Assembly: GCA_016195985.1 (NCBI GenBank)
Contig: JACPYP010000012.1
Span: forward strand, 140,027-204,026
From: Acidobacteriota bacterium
Lineage (GTDB): Bacteria > Acidobacteriota > Holophagae > Holophagales > Holophagaceae
Direction of reading: 5' to 3'
Length of the DNA stretch: 64,000 nt
Shown: positions 62,327-64,000 of the stretch, piece after piece
Layout of the letters: each line of letters starts with the position of its first letter
How positions within the stretch are numbered: position 1 is the first letter of the stretch
Translations under genes and position numbers: made by a program
The notes under the pieces: model-generated
Told to the model about the DNA's origin: nothing
The model's input: only the letters and a program-made list of their open reading frames with translations
Database searches by the model: none

Positions 62327-63091
62327 ATGCCACTTCAGAAAACTGACCACATTTGCCTGGCGGTGCATCGCTGCAGCGCCTGCTGGAAGTGCATCAAAAT
62401 ATGTAAGACTGGTGTTTTCAGAAAAATAAATCTACCGTGGCATAAACATGTGATCCTCAGCGCAGGCGAACGATGCACTGGGTGCCGCGCGTGCATACGC
62501 CAGTGTGAGTACGGCGCACTCACACTAGCTTCCGAGCCTCATGTGAGTGAAGTAATCACTGTGAGCCAGATTGGCACCCTAGCGAATCTTACCCTCCTCG
62601 CGAGCGGTCTAGTGACCACTATTTCAGGGCTCGCAATCCAGGTGGAATTCCATCTGGGTGCGGCATCTCGGGCACTGAGGCCGTCAACACTAACATCCGC
62701 CGTTGACACCTTGGAAATACCGGTTCATACCGTCGGCGGATTAAACAAATTCCAATGGGCATCTGTGCATAAATTCTCAATCACCGTCTTTTCCTTTCTC
62801 CTCATTCAGCACGTCATCACCCGTCGCTCCTGGTATAGGGATCTGACGCGACGAGGAAGCCATTTTAGCCACCCCCAACTACTTTGGCTTACAATACTCA
62901 TGCTGCTTGTTGCCGTCACTGGGTTGGCGCCATGGGGGATAGCCTTTTTCGGTGGTTCTCCTCACATCCGCTTCATTCTTATTGAGGTGCATGACAAGCT
63001 TGCCCTTCCACTAACAATTCTTCTCTTGCTCCATGTTGTGCAACGGATTTCCCGCTTCATCTCCCGTGTTAATCCGCGTGATAATTGTTGA
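62327..63091 (+). CDS. Ferredoxin-cytochrome b fusion membrane protein
   Basis: 254-residue protein. The N-terminal cytoplasmic domain has two CxxCxxCxxxC clusters (C16, C19, C22, C26 and C50, C53, C56, C60), enough for two [4Fe-4S] centres. The rest has about four TM helices of DUF4405 type with two histidine pairs each 14 residues apart (H148/H162, H222/H236), as in heme b proteins. It looks like an electron conduit between a soluble donor and the membrane. The start at 62327 has GAGGG upstream. The DNA is AT-richer than the rest of the window, which points to transfer. Confidence 0.8.
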   Translation: MPLQKTDHICLAVHRCSACWKCIKICKTGVFRKINLPWHKHVILSAGERCTGCRACIRQCEYGALTLASEPHVSEVITVSQIGTLANLTLLASGLVTTISGLAIQVEFHLGAASRALRPSTLTSAVDTLEIPVHTVGGLNKFQWASVHKFSITVFSFLLIQHVITRRSWYRDLTRRGSHFSHPQLLWLTILMLLVAVTGLAPWGIAFFGGSPHIRFILIEVHDKLALPLTILLLLHVVQRISRFISRVNPRDNC

Positions 63092-63122
63092 ATTTCACCC
63101 AAAACCGCACGAGAAGTTCCGA

Positions 63123-63608
63123 ATGAGCGAATCCACCAAACAAATGAGAGAAGGGTTGAGCCATTCCGGCGGAGAGTCGCATCTCTTACGAGAAATTGTG
63201 CGAACGCAGCAGGTGCTGATGGCAACGTTTTCTCGTGAAGTCGGCCTCCCAATGGCTCGCCTCGGGTTGATGCGCTTGCTGGCTGTGAGCGACCGCGACC
63301 TGGGCGTGATGGATCTCGCCCGTCTGCTCAACATCAACGCCGCTGCCGTAACTCGTCAGGTGCGCGAGCTAGAGAGGGAGGGGCTCGCCACAAGATCCAC
63401 CGATGCACGCGATGGGCGCCGCAGTCACATTACATTGAGCAAAAAAGGGGCTATCCTCTTCTCCAAATTTCACAATCGGAGTCACCAACTAGAGGCAGCG
63501 CTGGCAAGGCAGCTCAACCCGGATGAGTTGGCCGCTACGATTCGCGTTCTTGGGCAATTACGCGAATTCCTTGGAGGATCGCTTTCTGAGCCGGGCTTTG
63601 CACCGTAG
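63123..63608 (+). CDS. MarR family transcriptional regulator
   Basis: 161-residue winged-helix regulator: LGLMRLLAVSDRDLGVMDLA, RLLNINAAAVTRQVRELERE, then GLATRSTDARDGRRSHITLS for the wing. It follows the ferredoxin-cytochrome gene by 31 bp, and tandem palindromes lie in front of that gene, so it probably represses the operon including itself. ATG at 63123 with GAGAAG 8 bases upstream; the frame is open upstream. Confidence 0.9.
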   Translation: MSESTKQMREGLSHSGGESHLLREIVRTQQVLMATFSREVGLPMARLGLMRLLAVSDRDLGVMDLARLLNINAAAVTRQVRELEREGLATRSTDARDGRRSHITLSKKGAILFSKFHNRSHQLEAALARQLNPDELAATIRVLGQLREFLGGSLSEPGFAP

Positions 63609-63688
63609 CCAGAATGACGGACAGTAATTCACAGAGGCAGCATCCGGGTTGAACGATGGGTTAGGCAACGCCATGAACTTATTGAGCC

Positions 63689-63860
63689 TCACATGCGAAA
63701 AGCTATGTGATTGATATCTTCTAGCGGGATGTATTTTTTGTTATTAATTGAGATGCTCATTTCTGAAAATACAAGACAATATGCTCCGGCGAAATCTTCT
63801 ACATCATTAATATGGTATCTCTCGAAAAGGCTGCCTATTAGGCCTGGTGAAACGTGCGAG
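63689..63860 (-). pseudogene. 3' fragment of a gene truncated by an IS element
   Basis: On the minus strand a good open frame of low GC runs from the IS boundary to TGA at 63691-63689: SHVSPGLIGSLFERYHINDV, FAGAYCLVFSEMSISINNKK, IPLEDINHIAFRM. No start is present because the IS end occupies the upstream side. The product family is not recognised. The 80 bp between it and the marR gene hold nothing I can name. Confidence 0.55.
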
Positions 63861-64000
63861 TGTACTGACCTAGCAAAAGCTGCTCAAGGTTGGGTATTAA
63901 GCAGGTAGGTTTGGCGAGGCGTCTTCATGCCGAGGGCCTGGTGAGGCCGCTGGTGGTTATAGAAGTGAATCCAGTCGCTAACAACGCGGGAAGCGTGCTG
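63861..64000 (-). mobile_element. IS3-type element, transposase C-terminus (partial)
   Basis: The minus strand encodes VSDWIHFYNHQRPHQALGMK then TPRQTYLLNTQP and TGA (63886-63884). YNHQRPHQAL with the following TP is the C-terminal signature of IS3-family OrfB transposases. TGTACTGACC at 63861 resembles an IS3 terminal repeat and marks the likely end of the element. The element continues beyond the window. Confidence 0.85.

Noticed and set aside
63711..63908. 65-codon plus-strand frame at the right edge
   Set aside because: It lies opposite a better low-GC frame and the IS3 transposase end and crosses the IS boundary, so it is unlikely to be a gene.

Overview
The window is bacterial chromosome with a very GC-rich, densely coding first half and visibly more AT-rich accessory DNA after about 57.6 kb. 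The gene content points to a Gram-negative soil or sediment bacterium: an RND efflux pump, a TonB-dependent receptor with an N-terminal carboxypeptidase-like domain, DsbD, and many secreted metallohydrolases. The receptor type and the large secreted peptidases fit Acidobacteriota, perhaps a Geothrix or Holophaga relative. This is an inference from gene style; no rRNA, tRNA or other direct marker is present.

Layout. 0-18 kb: an ECF sigma factor, a giant UvrA homologue with four ATPase modules, a secreted amidohydrolase, a tightly overlapped operon (PIG-L deacetylase, a 45-residue membrane protein, a sodium:solute symporter), an M28 peptidase, a DUF2239/GIY-YIG pair and a secreted M16 peptidase followed by a strong terminator. 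18-33 kb: an XRE/nucleotidyltransferase toxin-antitoxin-like pair with a perfect 14-bp-arm operator, an RND efflux pair, a U32/flavoprotein pair, a class A penicillin-binding protein coupled to a chorismate mutase, an Rrf2 regulator with two palindromic operators and a QorB-like reductase, a Tet-type MFS pump and a quinone reductase divergent from a TetR regulator. 33-45 kb: mostly single small genes on the minus strand (DUF2200, DUF3995, methyltransferase, YdeI, a lipoprotein, a macro domain with an unknown partner, HxlR, VOC, PaaI, TPR), then DUF3187, LURP-one and an EAL-CBS-GGDEF protein on the plus strand.

46-57.6 kb is the most coherent block. All genes lie on the plus strand: OmpR-type response regulator, TonB-dependent receptor, secreted TlpA-like thioredoxin, sensor histidine kinase with four predicted periplasmic cysteines, DsbD, thioredoxin reductase, thioredoxin and a CyuA-type cysteine desulfidase. 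Together they look like a two-component-controlled pathway that imports a thiol or disulfide compound, carries reducing power from NADPH across the membrane to the periplasm, and breaks down cysteine. Directly downstream, on the opposite strand, is a broken TPR-TonB protein with two frameshifts and a stop, possibly the lost energiser of this receptor.

57.6-64 kb is mobile or decaying DNA: a BrnT/BrnA toxin-antitoxin pair, a DrrAB-type ABC exporter, fragments of an IS5-like transposase, a VOC protein, a MarR-controlled ferredoxin/cytochrome b fusion, and an IS3-type transposase end that cuts into a gene remnant at the right edge. No CRISPR array, rRNA or tRNA gene was seen.
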